A stretch of 64,000 nucleotides of DNA from an uncultured Prevotellaceae bacterium (GTDB lineage: Bacteria; Bacteroidota; Bacteroidia; Bacteroidales; Bacteroidaceae): contig CACWOS010000026.1 in the NCBI GenBank assembly GCA_902762565.1, positions 1 through 64,000 on the forward strand. The letters are read 5' to 3'. The translations under genes were made by a program, and so were the position numbers. The notes beneath the pieces are model-generated. The model was not told the DNA's origin. It saw only the letters and a list, made by a program, of their open reading frames with translations, and searched no databases. This document shows, piece after piece, positions 1 through 7,284 of the stretch. How positions within the stretch are numbered: position 1 is the stretch's first letter; the number at the start of each line of letters is the position of its first letter.

Positions 1-480
1 ATATGAGCTGACACCCACGAGTTCCCAGAAGGTGTACATCTGGAAAATGTTGGTGGCAACAACCAGTCCGAGCATTGACATGGTGAACAGGCTCAGGAAA
101 GCGTAGTAACGCTGGAAGCCCTTCTCACCGTGCATGTAGCCGAACGAATAGATATGTACCATCAGCGAGACTGTCGAAATGACAATGAGCATCATGACCG
201 AAATAGGATCCAAGAGGATACCCATGTCGAAATGCAGATTGCCCAGAGGCAGCCAGGTGAAGTTATAGGGAACGATGGTAGCGTAAGTGCCATCAGCCAG
301 ACGATCGGCACCGAAATAAGTGAATGCCGTCAGGTAAGATAGCACCGTCACCAGTCCCAGTGACGTGGTGCCGATAAGACCAGCAGTCTTATGCGACATC
401 TTCATGCCAGCAAGCGCAAGAATCACGAAGGACAGCGCAGGCAGCAGAAGGATCAGAAATGAATAACTATATATTTCCAT
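1..480 (-). CDS. nuoL: NADH-quinone oxidoreductase subunit L, N-terminal part (runs off the window)
   Basis: I translated the leftmost 480 bases on the minus strand: 160 codons stay open from an ATG at 480 to the window edge. The product starts MEIYSYSFLILLLPALSF and goes on with hydrophobic segments, LDPISVMMLIVISTVSLMVHIYSFGYM and later TFWELVGVSSY, which is the N-terminal signature of the antiporter-like NuoL proton-pumping subunit. It is the last complex I gene visible, following nuoK after a 36-base AT-rich spacer. Only about a quarter of the usual 600-plus residues is present because the window ends, not because the gene is broken. nuoM and nuoN are expected just outside. Confidence 0.93.
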   Translation of the reverse strand, partial: MEIYSYSFLILLLPALSFVILALAGMKMSHKTAGLIGTTSLGLVTVLSYLTAFTYFGADRLADGTYATIVPYNFTWLPLGNLHFDMGILLDPISVMMLIVISTVSLMVHIYSFGYMHGEKGFQRYYAFLSLFTMSMLGLVVATNIFQMYTFWELVGVSSY

Positions 481-515
481 AATTATCAATTATCAATTTT
501 CAATTATCAATTATA
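481..515. repeat. AT-rich simple repeat between nuoK and nuoL
   Basis: The spacer is built of imperfect copies of a heptamer-like unit AATTATC/AATTTTC. The same type of sequence occurs at 14362-14396, 31770-31853 and, in frame inside a gene, at 48837-48872. No promoter motif is visible in it, so nuoL is probably read through from nuoK. Confidence 0.6.
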
Positions 516-516
516 C

Positions 517-825
517 TTACCATTTCATGTTCTTGATACTGTCAACGCTATCGCTACGGAAGTTGCGGTAGACATTGATGATAATAGCAATAGCCACAGC
601 CGACTCGGCAGCTGCCACACCAATGACGAACAGGGTCATGAACATACCCTCCATGCCATTGGGATAGAGCAGACGGTTGATGGCTGCGAAATTGATGTCA
701 ACGGCGTTGAGCACCAGCTCGACAGAGATGAGCATGGCAATCAGGTTGCGACGTGTCACGAAACCATAGACACCGATGAAGAACAACAGGGCGCTAAGCG
801 CGAAATAACATTCTACAGGTATCAT
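517..825 (-). CDS. nuoK: NADH-quinone oxidoreductase subunit K
   Basis: A 102-residue membrane protein of the normal NuoK length (about 100). It has three hydrophobic segments (roughly residues 4-22, 28-50 and 60-85). The motif NLIAMLISVELVLNAVDINF carries the buried glutamate known to matter for proton translocation in this family, and the second conserved glutamate lies in the AAESAVAIAII segment. It overlaps nuoJ by 4 bases (ATGA type), so translation of the two is probably coupled. NuoK sits in the membrane arm between NuoJ and NuoN. Confidence 0.96.
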   Translation of the reverse strand: MIPVECYFALSALLFFIGVYGFVTRRNLIAMLISVELVLNAVDINFAAINRLLYPNGMEGMFMTLFVIGVAAAESAVAIAIIINVYRNFRSDSVDSIKNMKW

Positions 826-1343
826 TGTTTGTCCTCCTTTTCTTTACGTGCAACAACCAAGCCACCGATGATGCAGGCCAGCAGGAACAGCGAGATGAAC
901 TCGAAAGCGAGCACATACTGATACTTGCCAGCACCCACGAGGGCCGTACCAATCTCTTTCATAGGAACCTCCACATTGGCAGGGGCCAGCGTGAAGAAGC
1001 CTGTCTTCAGCAGGATAAGGCTTACCACCACCAGTCCGGCGAGGGCAGCCAGTCCGCCACCAATCATCTTGCTGGACTTCACACGCTCCTCCAGACCCTG
1101 TAGGGTGCGCTTCGATACCAACTGGATGGCGAAGACATAGATCATCGTAACGCCTCCGGCATATACGCTAATCTGAGCGGCTCCCAGGAAGGTGTAGTCG
1201 AGCAGGAAATAGATGCCTGCCACACCGAAGAGCACAAACAACATGAATGTTGCGGCTCGCATAATTCTCGTTGTGGTGACACACATCAGCGCTGAGCCGA
1301 TGATGAACACCGCGAGAATGATAAACATAACTGTATTACCCAT
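822..1343 (-). CDS. nuoJ: NADH-quinone oxidoreductase subunit J
   Basis: A 173-residue membrane protein with five hydrophobic segments, in the usual size range for NuoJ. The segment GAAQISVYAGGVTMIYVFAI matches the conserved third helix of the family (the one that changes conformation in complex I), including the Tyr-Ala-Gly-Gly core. It lies between nuoI (6-base gap) and nuoK (4-base overlap) in the nuo operon. Confidence 0.95.
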   Translation of the reverse strand: MGNTVMFIILAVFIIGSALMCVTTTRIMRAATFMLFVLFGVAGIYFLLDYTFLGAAQISVYAGGVTMIYVFAIQLVSKRTLQGLEERVKSSKMIGGGLAALAGLVVVSLILLKTGFFTLAPANVEVPMKEIGTALVGAGKYQYVLAFEFISLFLLACIIGGLVVARKEKEDKQ

Positions 1344-1349
1344 AGCGCG

Positions 1350-1895
1350 TTACTTCGTTTTAGTGTTAAACTTACCGATTTGCCACTCAGCACCACCTTC
1401 GAGGAGGTTAGGCAGTGAACCACCCTTGTAGACTTCCTTGTCAAGATGGAGCACCAGCTTCGAGCGGTCGAACACGGCGTTCTCGAAATCATTAGTAAAC
1501 TCGATGGCATCGAAGTTGCAGGCGTTGGTACAGAGCTGGCAGAACATGCAGTCACCCAGGTCGTACTGATAATCGTCGAGCACCTTCTTTTTCTTACCCG
1601 TCTCAGGATCCTCGGCCATGTGGCTCAGAATCTTGATGGTTCCATTGGGGCAAGACTTCTCACAAAGCGTACAAGCTGTGCACTTGTAGTCACCATTCTC
1701 GTCGCGCTTGAATACCAAGCGTCCACGATGACGCTTAGCCACGTGAAGTGTGGTCTTGCGGTTCTCAGGGTACTGCTCAGTAGACTTGTTGGTGAAGAAG
1801 TCCTTGAAATATTCCTTCCAAGAGGTCTTCATGCCAACAGCCAAAGTCTTCAAGCCGTGCCCGATTTCTCCGAAATATGTTTTGTTATCTTCCAT
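1350..1895 (-). CDS. nuoI: NADH-quinone oxidoreductase subunit I (2x 4Fe-4S)
   Basis: A 181-residue ferredoxin-like subunit of the peripheral arm. Two complete CxxCxxCxxxC sites are visible: C72, C75, C78, C82 and C116, C119, C122, C126. These hold the two 4Fe-4S clusters (N6a and N6b) that pass electrons to NuoB. It has an N-terminal amphipathic stretch of about 50 residues that would lie on the membrane. The spacer towards nuoH (1896-1935) contains the TCTAGT/ACTAGT simple repeat and no clear promoter, so co-transcription is likely. In this complex I the usual electron-input module is not encoded nearby, so NuoI may be at or near the entry point for electrons. Confidence 0.96.
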   Translation of the reverse strand: MEDNKTYFGEIGHGLKTLAVGMKTSWKEYFKDFFTNKSTEQYPENRKTTLHVAKRHRGRLVFKRDENGDYKCTACTLCEKSCPNGTIKILSHMAEDPETGKKKKVLDDYQYDLGDCMFCQLCTNACNFDAIEFTNDFENAVFDRSKLVLHLDKEVYKGGSLPNLLEGGAEWQIGKFNTKTK

Positions 1896-1897
1896 AT

Positions 1898-1930
1898 TCT
1901 AGTATTTCTAGTTTTACTAGTCTGACTAGT
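1898..1930. repeat. CTAGT-type simple repeat in the nuoH-nuoI spacer
   Basis: Four CTAGT words spaced 6-11 bases apart fill the 40-base gap. The same word array occurs in frame inside the coding sequence of the corrinoid fusion protein at 37403-37446, where it encodes a serine-rich linker. Confidence 0.6.
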
Positions 1931-1935
1931 ATACC

Positions 1936-3024
1936 TTATTTAATATATAGGCCGAGGGCCACAACAACAGTCATAATCACCAAATTGATGAGTCCCAACG
2001 GCATGAGATACTTCCACTCCAGCTTCAGGATCTGGTCGATACGCAGACGTGGGAACGTCCACTTAATCCACATCAGAATCCAAACCAAGAAGAAAGCCTT
2101 ACCCATGAACCAGACGATACCCGGGATGTAATTCATCACTGCATCGAAGGCTTCAACACCGATGTTTACAGGTGCCCAACCACCGAGGAACACCGTTGCG
2201 GCAATACCTGCGATGATGAAAAGGTTGAGGAACTCAGCGAGGTAGAAGAAGCCGAAGCCCATACCGGAATACTCCGTATGATGTCCGGCCGTCAACTCAC
2301 TCTCAGCTTCAGCCATATCGAACGGGCCACGGTTGGCCTCAGCGTTTCCTGCGATGAGGAATACGAAGAAGGCGATGATGGCAGGAATATGTCCCTGGAA
2401 GATGAGCCACTTCCAAGGGCCTGTCTGAGCCTCCACGATACCGCTCATCTGCATAGTTCCTGTCAGGATGACAGCTGTAATCAAGCAGAGGCAGAGCGAC
2501 ATCTCGTAAGAGATCATCTGCACAGCACCACGCATGGCCGAAACCACAGAGTACTTGTTGTTGGAACCCCAACCAGCCAGGAAGATACCTACCACGCCAA
2601 TAGAAGAAATGGCGGTGAGCAGGAACACACCTACGTTGAAGTCGAGGATGGTAGCACCATTGTTCCAAGGCAGGAACGAGAAGGCGCCAACACTTCCGAT
2701 AATCACCAAGAGTGGAGCAACGGCATAGAGCAGCTTGTCAGCGCGGTCAACGAAGAAGATCTCCTTAATGAGCATCTTCAGCACGTCAGCAAACACCTGC
2801 AGCAAGCCCCAATAGCCTACTCGCATCGGGCCAAGACGGCACTGGAAGTAGGCACAAACCTTACGCTCCATAAATATCAGTACGATGGCAATGAGGGCAT
2901 ATCCCATCAGGATAGCAGCACCCACCAGCACGCACTCAATCAATATCGCCAACCAGTCGGGACATTCTACCGTCACTCGAAGCAGTTGGTCGAACCATTG
3001 GGTTATAATAGAAAAGTCGAACAT
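1936..3024 (-). CDS. nuoH: NADH-quinone oxidoreductase subunit H
   Basis: A 362-residue membrane protein with about eight hydrophobic helices, normal for NuoH (325-360). The most conserved family segment is present: EANRGPFDMAEAESELTAG, the loop that with NuoB and NuoD lines the quinone cavity. An earlier conserved stretch, MERKVCAYFQCRLGPMRVG, is also intact. It follows nuoCD after a 43-base AT-rich spacer. In most 14-subunit operons nuoE, nuoF and nuoG lie between nuoCD and nuoH; here they are absent. Confidence 0.96.
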   Translation of the reverse strand: MFDFSIITQWFDQLLRVTVECPDWLAILIECVLVGAAILMGYALIAIVLIFMERKVCAYFQCRLGPMRVGYWGLLQVFADVLKMLIKEIFFVDRADKLLYAVAPLLVIIGSVGAFSFLPWNNGATILDFNVGVFLLTAISSIGVVGIFLAGWGSNNKYSVVSAMRGAVQMISYEMSLCLCLITAVILTGTMQMSGIVEAQTGPWKWLIFQGHIPAIIAFFVFLIAGNAEANRGPFDMAEAESELTAGHHTEYSGMGFGFFYLAEFLNLFIIAGIAATVFLGGWAPVNIGVEAFDAVMNYIPGIVWFMGKAFFLVWILMWIKWTFPRLRIDQILKLEWKYLMPLGLINLVIMTVVVALGLYIK

Positions 3025-3067
3025 AATAATTTCAATTTTTCAATTCTTCATTTTTACAATTCTACGA

Positions 3068-4681
3068 CTAACGGTCGATGTCAGGAATAACTACATCAAT
3101 AGCAGCACAGGTAGCGATGAGGTCGGCAATCTTCTGACCACGAAGCATCGGGTCGAAAGCACCAACCAGCGAGAGACCCATCGGACGCATCTTCATGCGG
3201 TACGGGCTCTTGTCGCCACGGCTATCAAGATAAACACCAAACTCACCAGCCACACCCTCAACAGAGTAGTACCACTGTCCCTCGGGCACCTTGATGATTG
3301 GCTTCTGCTTCACGTAGAAGTCGCCCTCAGGAATGTTGTCAATGAGCTGTTCGATGATATTCAGGCTCTGGTACATCTCGTTGATGTGAACCAGATAGCG
3401 GTCCATAGAGTCGCAACCAGTCAGGGTGCACTGTTCCCACTCTACCTTGTCGTACATGTCGTAAGGATGGTTCTTGCGCACGTCGTTCTTCCAACCTGAA
3501 GCACGTCCGGCAGGACCCGTCACTGCGTAGTTGATACAATCCTCAAGGCTCATCGGACCACAGTTTTCCAAGCGGTTGTGGGTAATCACATTATCACCGA
3601 AGATGTCCATATACTCCTGGATGGTCGGACGCAGATACGTCACGAGGTCCTTACAGTTCTTGACGAAGTTCGGATCAATATCATCCTGCAGGCCACCAAT
3701 GCGGTAGTAGTTCTGAATCAGACGACCACCCGTAGTCTCCTCCATGCAGTTCAGCACGTGCTCACGGTCACGCATTCCATACAACATACCCGTCAGAGCA
3801 CCCAAGTCCTGAGCCACACAAGAAGTGTACAGCAGGTGAGAATCGAGACGCTGCAACTCATCCATGATGGTACGGATGTACTTGATGCGATCAGTCAATT
3901 CAACGCCCAAACCTTCCTCAATCACACCAACCAAAGCATGGCGATGTTGCATGGCTCCCAAATAGTTAAGACGATCTGTTAAAGCAAGCGTTTGAGGATA
4001 GGTCATGCCTTCCCACATCTTCTCGATGGCACGATGGATATAGCCGAGGTGCGGATAGATGCGCTTGACCGTCTCACCGTCGAGTACTGTCTGCAGACGC
4101 AGCACACCGTGGGTAGCTGGGTGCTGCGGACCAATGTTGATTACATAGTCGTCGGCACCGAACAGACGGTTCTGCTTGCTCTGCAGATTGCCATCCTTAT
4201 CGATGAAATATTCCAGACCATAGTCGGGTTCTACATCATCCTCCAGCGTATATTCGTCGTTGAACTTCCAGTCCTTACGGAAGGGATAGCCCTTGAAGTC
4301 GCTGCGGAGGAAAAGACGACGCATATCGGGATGGCCCAGGAACACAATGCCGTAGAAGTCGTATACTTCGCGCTCCAACAGGTCGGCTACCTTCCAAATG
4401 TTAGAAACGGTAGGTATATAAGCCAGCATCTGACCTTCCAAATCACAGCTACCATTGCTCGACATGCCGTCACCGCAAACCTGCGTCTTGGCAATCTGCT
4501 TCACGCTGCAACGCTCGTGGGTCTTGGTATTCTCAAGGATGTAGATACATCCGAGTCCCTCTTCTGAACCGAAGTCCTCACCTACGATGGTTACAAGATA
4601 GTCGAAGCCCTTCTTGTCTTTCAAGTTCTGCATCTCAGAGGCGAACTTGTCAAAATCGAATGATAAGAATTCTAATTTCAT
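3068..4681 (-). CDS. nuoCD: NADH-quinone oxidoreductase subunits C and D, fused
   Basis: A single 537-residue protein joining NuoC (about residues 1-175, containing the EREVYDFYGIVFLGHPDMRR signature) and NuoD (about 180-537). NuoD signatures are INIGPQHPATHGVLRL, YLGAMQHRHA, GRLIQNYYRIGG and GPAGRASG, and the C-terminal end reads CAAIDVVIPDIDR. The NuoD half forms the quinone-binding site next to cluster N2 of NuoB. Fused nuoCD is known in many bacteria, including E. coli. The start overlaps the nuoB stop by 4 bases, suggesting coupled translation. Confidence 0.97.
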   Translation of the reverse strand: MKLEFLSFDFDKFASEMQNLKDKKGFDYLVTIVGEDFGSEEGLGCIYILENTKTHERCSVKQIAKTQVCGDGMSSNGSCDLEGQMLAYIPTVSNIWKVADLLEREVYDFYGIVFLGHPDMRRLFLRSDFKGYPFRKDWKFNDEYTLEDDVEPDYGLEYFIDKDGNLQSKQNRLFGADDYVINIGPQHPATHGVLRLQTVLDGETVKRIYPHLGYIHRAIEKMWEGMTYPQTLALTDRLNYLGAMQHRHALVGVIEEGLGVELTDRIKYIRTIMDELQRLDSHLLYTSCVAQDLGALTGMLYGMRDREHVLNCMEETTGGRLIQNYYRIGGLQDDIDPNFVKNCKDLVTYLRPTIQEYMDIFGDNVITHNRLENCGPMSLEDCINYAVTGPAGRASGWKNDVRKNHPYDMYDKVEWEQCTLTGCDSMDRYLVHINEMYQSLNIIEQLIDNIPEGDFYVKQKPIIKVPEGQWYYSVEGVAGEFGVYLDSRGDKSPYRMKMRPMGLSLVGAFDPMLRGQKIADLIATCAAIDVVIPDIDR

Positions 4682-5412
4682 GCCTTGCTCTCCTCTACTT
4701 TAGCAGCCTCCTGGGCTGATTTCATCTCATTAACGAACTCCTGTGGGACATCAGTTACAACGATTGTCTCACGACGGTGGTCATTGTGCTTCGAGCGGAA
4801 TGTCAGCTCCTCGTTAGAAACACCCAATTCGCGTTCTGCTTTCGTCTGCTTGTGGTTAGCACCTCCGAAGAATTTCTCAATCTTCACCTTACGCTGTAGC
4901 TGCATCATGCCGTACATGATAGCCTCTGGGCGTGGAGGACAACCAGGGATAAACACATCGACAGGTACGATCTCTTCGATACCTTTCACTACATGGTAGC
5001 TCGACTTGAAAGGACCACCACTGATGGCACAACCACCTACTGCAATCACGTACTTAGGCTCAGCCATCTCGTCATAGAGACGCTTCAGCGCGGGGGCCAT
5101 CTTGTGAGTGATGGTACCAGCACACATAATCAGGTCGGCCTGACGAGGAGAGTTACGCGTTACCTCGAAACCGAAGCGGGCGAAGTCATAGCGTGCACAA
5201 CCGCAGGCCATGAACTCGATACCGCAGCACGAAGTAGCGAAGGTCAGAGACCAAAGTGAGTTGGAACGTCCCCAGTTGATCAGCTGGTCAAGCGAGCCCG
5301 TAACCACGTTGACGCCACCCTCATGGAGTTCGTCAACAATCTTCTCCAACGAGGCATTGTCGTTCCACTCCTCGTAGGGAATACTCTTGATGTGCGGTTT
5401 CCTTACTTCCAT
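4678..5412 (-). CDS. nuoB: NADH-quinone oxidoreductase subunit B
   Basis: A 244-residue subunit that carries the terminal 4Fe-4S cluster N2. The four expected ligands are visible: the adjacent pair C62-C63 in ATSCCGIEFMACG, C128 in AVGGCAISGG and C158 in IPGCPPRPEA. After the conserved core there is a charged tail of about 70 residues, somewhat longer than in E. coli. It overlaps nuoA by 10 bases and nuoCD by 4. Function: passes electrons from NuoI to quinone. Confidence 0.97.
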   Translation of the reverse strand: MEVRKPHIKSIPYEEWNDNASLEKIVDELHEGGVNVVTGSLDQLINWGRSNSLWSLTFATSCCGIEFMACGCARYDFARFGFEVTRNSPRQADLIMCAGTITHKMAPALKRLYDEMAEPKYVIAVGGCAISGGPFKSSYHVVKGIEEIVPVDVFIPGCPPRPEAIMYGMMQLQRKVKIEKFFGGANHKQTKAERELGVSNEELTFRSKHNDHRRETIVVTDVPQEFVNEMKSAQEAAKVEESKA

Positions 5413-5753
5413 TCCAAGTCTCCTTTCCGCCAGGCATACGCCAAGCCTAATACCAGAACTACCAGGAAGAAGCCGATGCTAAGCAAGGCCGCTGCTCCGA
5501 ACTCCTTCACTACTACTGCCCATGGATACAGAAACACCGTTTCCACATCAAACATGAGGAACAAGATGGCAAAAAGATAGAATCCTACCGATACTGGCAA
5601 CCATGAGCTACCTCGCGTTGGGATACCACTCTCATACGGTTCACCTTTTACCTTCGCGTAGGATCTCGGTCCTATCAGCTTGGCTACCACGTAAGCCGCA
5701 ACCACCAATGTAATAGCCGTCAGCAAGACGGTAATTAACAATGTAAAGTTCAT
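5403..5753 (-). CDS. nuoA: NADH-quinone oxidoreductase subunit A
   Basis: A 116-residue membrane protein with three hydrophobic segments, usual for NuoA. The diagnostic PYESGIPTRGSS loop after helix 1 and the FDVETVFLYPWAV segment of helix 2-3 are both present. It is the first gene of the leftward nuo operon; a -7 box lies 41 bases upstream (5795-5802). Confidence 0.96.
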   Translation of the reverse strand: MNFTLLITVLLTAITLVVAAYVVAKLIGPRSYAKVKGEPYESGIPTRGSSWLPVSVGFYLFAILFLMFDVETVFLYPWAVVVKEFGAAALLSIGFFLVVLVLGLAYAWRKGDLEWK

Positions 5754-5794
5754 AAAAAGTGTTTAATATTATTGTATTGAATTCAATTTGCGTG

Positions 5795-5818
5795 CAAAGG
5801 TACTAAAAAAAATGCAAA
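5795..5818 (-). promoter_or_regulatory. Promoter of the nuo operon
   Basis: On the minus strand TACCTTTG (5802 to 5795) matches the Bacteroidetes -7 consensus TAnnTTTG, 41 bases before the nuoA start. A TTTG (5818-5815) lies 12 bases further upstream, closer than the usual 19-20, so the -33 assignment is uncertain. Confidence 0.6.
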
Positions 5819-5856
5819 GAAACGGCATATTTATGGAAAAAGTATCATAAAGAATA

Positions 5857-5894
5857 GAAAAATAAAAGCCGTTGCCCTTCATGAGCAACGGCTT
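5857..5894 (-). terminator. Intrinsic terminator after the small Xre-type gene
   Basis: A perfect 10-bp stem (AAGCCGTTGC at 5866-5875 with GCAACGGCTT at 5885-5894) with a 9-base loop is followed on the minus strand by a T-rich run. It begins 4 bases after the stop codon of the 5898-6110 gene. Confidence 0.85.
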
Positions 5895-5897
5895 ATA

Positions 5898-6110
5898 TCA
5901 TTTAGCCTTGGGAAATGCCTCTTCGGATAATTCCTTAAAGAAGTCATGTTGCAGAATAACACTTATCCTCATTAATAAGCGAACATCCAAACTCTTACGC
6001 TTAAAAATGTTATATACATTAGTTCTCTCACAAGGAATCTGTGTTGCTAACCATGCAGCGGACTTACCCTGCTTTCTTAAAATCATCTCAATGTGCTTAC
6101 CAATATTCAT
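5898..6110 (-). CDS. Small Xre-family DNA-binding protein
   Basis: A 70-residue protein. Residues about 4-60 form a helix-turn-helix of the Cro/C1 (Xre) type: KHIEMILRKQGKSAAWLATQ is helix 1 and the start of helix 2, and CERTNVYNIFKRKSLDVRLL covers the recognition helix. Nothing else is attached, so it would act as a small dimeric regulator; its targets are unknown. It has its own promoter motif (6155-6162) and its own terminator (5857-5894), and is a single-gene unit between the nuo operon and a sugar kinase. Similar short Xre proteins are common and often unstudied in Bacteroidales. No toxin partner is seen next to it. Confidence 0.8.
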   Translation of the reverse strand: MNIGKHIEMILRKQGKSAAWLATQIPCERTNVYNIFKRKSLDVRLLMRISVILQHDFFKELSEEAFPKAK

Positions 6111-6154
6111 ACGCTCAGTCTTATATTTAGTTCTGATATGTCGTTTATTGGGTG

Positions 6155-6162
6155 CAAAGGTA
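6155..6162 (-). promoter_or_regulatory. -7 box of the Xre-type gene
   Basis: TACCTTTG on the minus strand, 44 bases upstream of the start codon. No good TTTG is found at the usual distance. Confidence 0.5.
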
Positions 6163-6254
6163 TGAAATAAGTTTTAATATGTCAGCACATTATTGTAGAA
6201 TTGTTTTCTATCTTCTTATTAAAAAAACAAAAAAGTGTCACTATCAATCAGGAA

Positions 6255-7175
6255 TCAAGTCAAATAAGTAACATCCACACCCTTCTCGTGATATGTGATA
6301 AGGCCTTCCATCGGACTTTGCAACGTATGTCCCACATGGAAACCTTCTGCCTCAGCGGCCTGAACTAGTTGGTCACGATAGATGAAAGCCATAGAGCCAA
6401 CAAAATGGACGGGCAGTTCTGGATGCTGATAAGGCACAATATTGCTGCGGAAGAACTGACGGAAGTTCTGCACTACCAATTCACATAGCAACGGATTATC
6501 CAGGTGCTCTTTAATATATAAAGAGGTAGTAGCAAGGAAACGGTTAGGCATTGGACCGCGATATACCTTATTAATAATATCAGCCTGCGTCAGTTTCTCT
6601 TTCTTCAAATACTCATCACGGATGTCGGCAAACTTGGGATTCTTGAAGATAGCATTCATAAAAAGACGCCCCAGCACGGAACCACTACCCTCATCACCTA
6701 AAATATAGCCCAAAGCTGGCGTATTCTGAACAATATCCTTACCATCATACAAACAACTGTTAGCTCCCGTACCTAAAATACAGGCAATGCCAGCCTCATA
6801 CTGACAAAGCGCACGAGCTGCAGCAGTCAAGTCACTATGCACCTCGATATTCTGTGGCGAAAAGACCTCGCTAAAAATCTGCTTCATCATAGGCACATAG
6901 GCTGGTGTACAGCCACTACCATAGAAGGACACATTGATTTGTGACATGAGTGAACCCTCAAGTACTTTTGAGTTGATGAGAGCCGCACGGGGAAAAGTAG
7001 AGAGTTGTGGCATCATCTCGCGTCCCAAAATCTGACGGATTTCGTCAGGCGTCTGATGAATCGGTGTAATACCCTGGGTCTGAAAAGTAGTAACAATATC
7101 CCATTTCATGGGATGTGGCGAATGGATAAGAGTCCAATCAGTTTTAGTGCTTCCGCTGTCTGCTATTAGTATCAT
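6255..7175 (-). CDS. BadF/BadG/BcrA/BcrD-type ATPase, probable N-acetylglucosamine kinase-like sugar kinase
   Basis: A 306-residue ASKHA-fold kinase. The first ATP phosphate loop is MILIADSGSTKTDW at the N terminus, the second is GTGANSCLYDG, and LGDEGSGSVLGR is the adenosine-side motif. This arrangement is typical of the BadF family, which includes eukaryotic-type GlcNAc kinases; the exact sugar is not shown by the sequence. An in-frame ATG exists 13 codons upstream (7214), but the -7 box at 7192-7199 lies between the two starts, so I chose 7175. It is divergent from the MscS gene. Confidence 0.82.
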   Translation of the reverse strand: MILIADSGSTKTDWTLIHSPHPMKWDIVTTFQTQGITPIHQTPDEIRQILGREMMPQLSTFPRAALINSKVLEGSLMSQINVSFYGSGCTPAYVPMMKQIFSEVFSPQNIEVHSDLTAAARALCQYEAGIACILGTGANSCLYDGKDIVQNTPALGYILGDEGSGSVLGRLFMNAIFKNPKFADIRDEYLKKEKLTQADIINKVYRGPMPNRFLATTSLYIKEHLDNPLLCELVVQNFRQFFRSNIVPYQHPELPVHFVGSMAFIYRDQLVQAAEAEGFHVGHTLQSPMEGLITYHEKGVDVTYLT

Positions 7176-7191
7176 ATCGAATAGTTTTTTG

Positions 7192-7199
7192 CAAAAGTA
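7192..7199 (-). promoter_or_regulatory. -7 box of the BadF-type kinase
   Basis: TACTTTTG on the minus strand, 16 bases before the chosen ATG. Its position rules against the longer upstream start. A TTTG lies 12 bases further upstream (7215-7212). Confidence 0.55.
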
Positions 7200-7253
7200 C
7201 AAAATTAATTTCAAATAATTGCATTTTTCTTATGATTTCTCTCACTATTTTTT

Positions 7254-7261
7254 TAACTTTG
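7254..7261 (+). promoter_or_regulatory. -7 box of the mechanosensitive channel gene
   Basis: TAACTTTG on the plus strand, 23 bases before ATG 7285. It falls inside the longer open frame that begins at 7219, which supports the later start. Confidence 0.5.
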
Positions 7262-7284
7262 CAGCCAAAAGACACCAAACAACG

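Noticed and set aside
5898..6110. Antitoxin of a toxin-antitoxin pair
   Set aside because: The Xre-like protein is flanked by its own promoter and terminator and has no small partner gene on either side.
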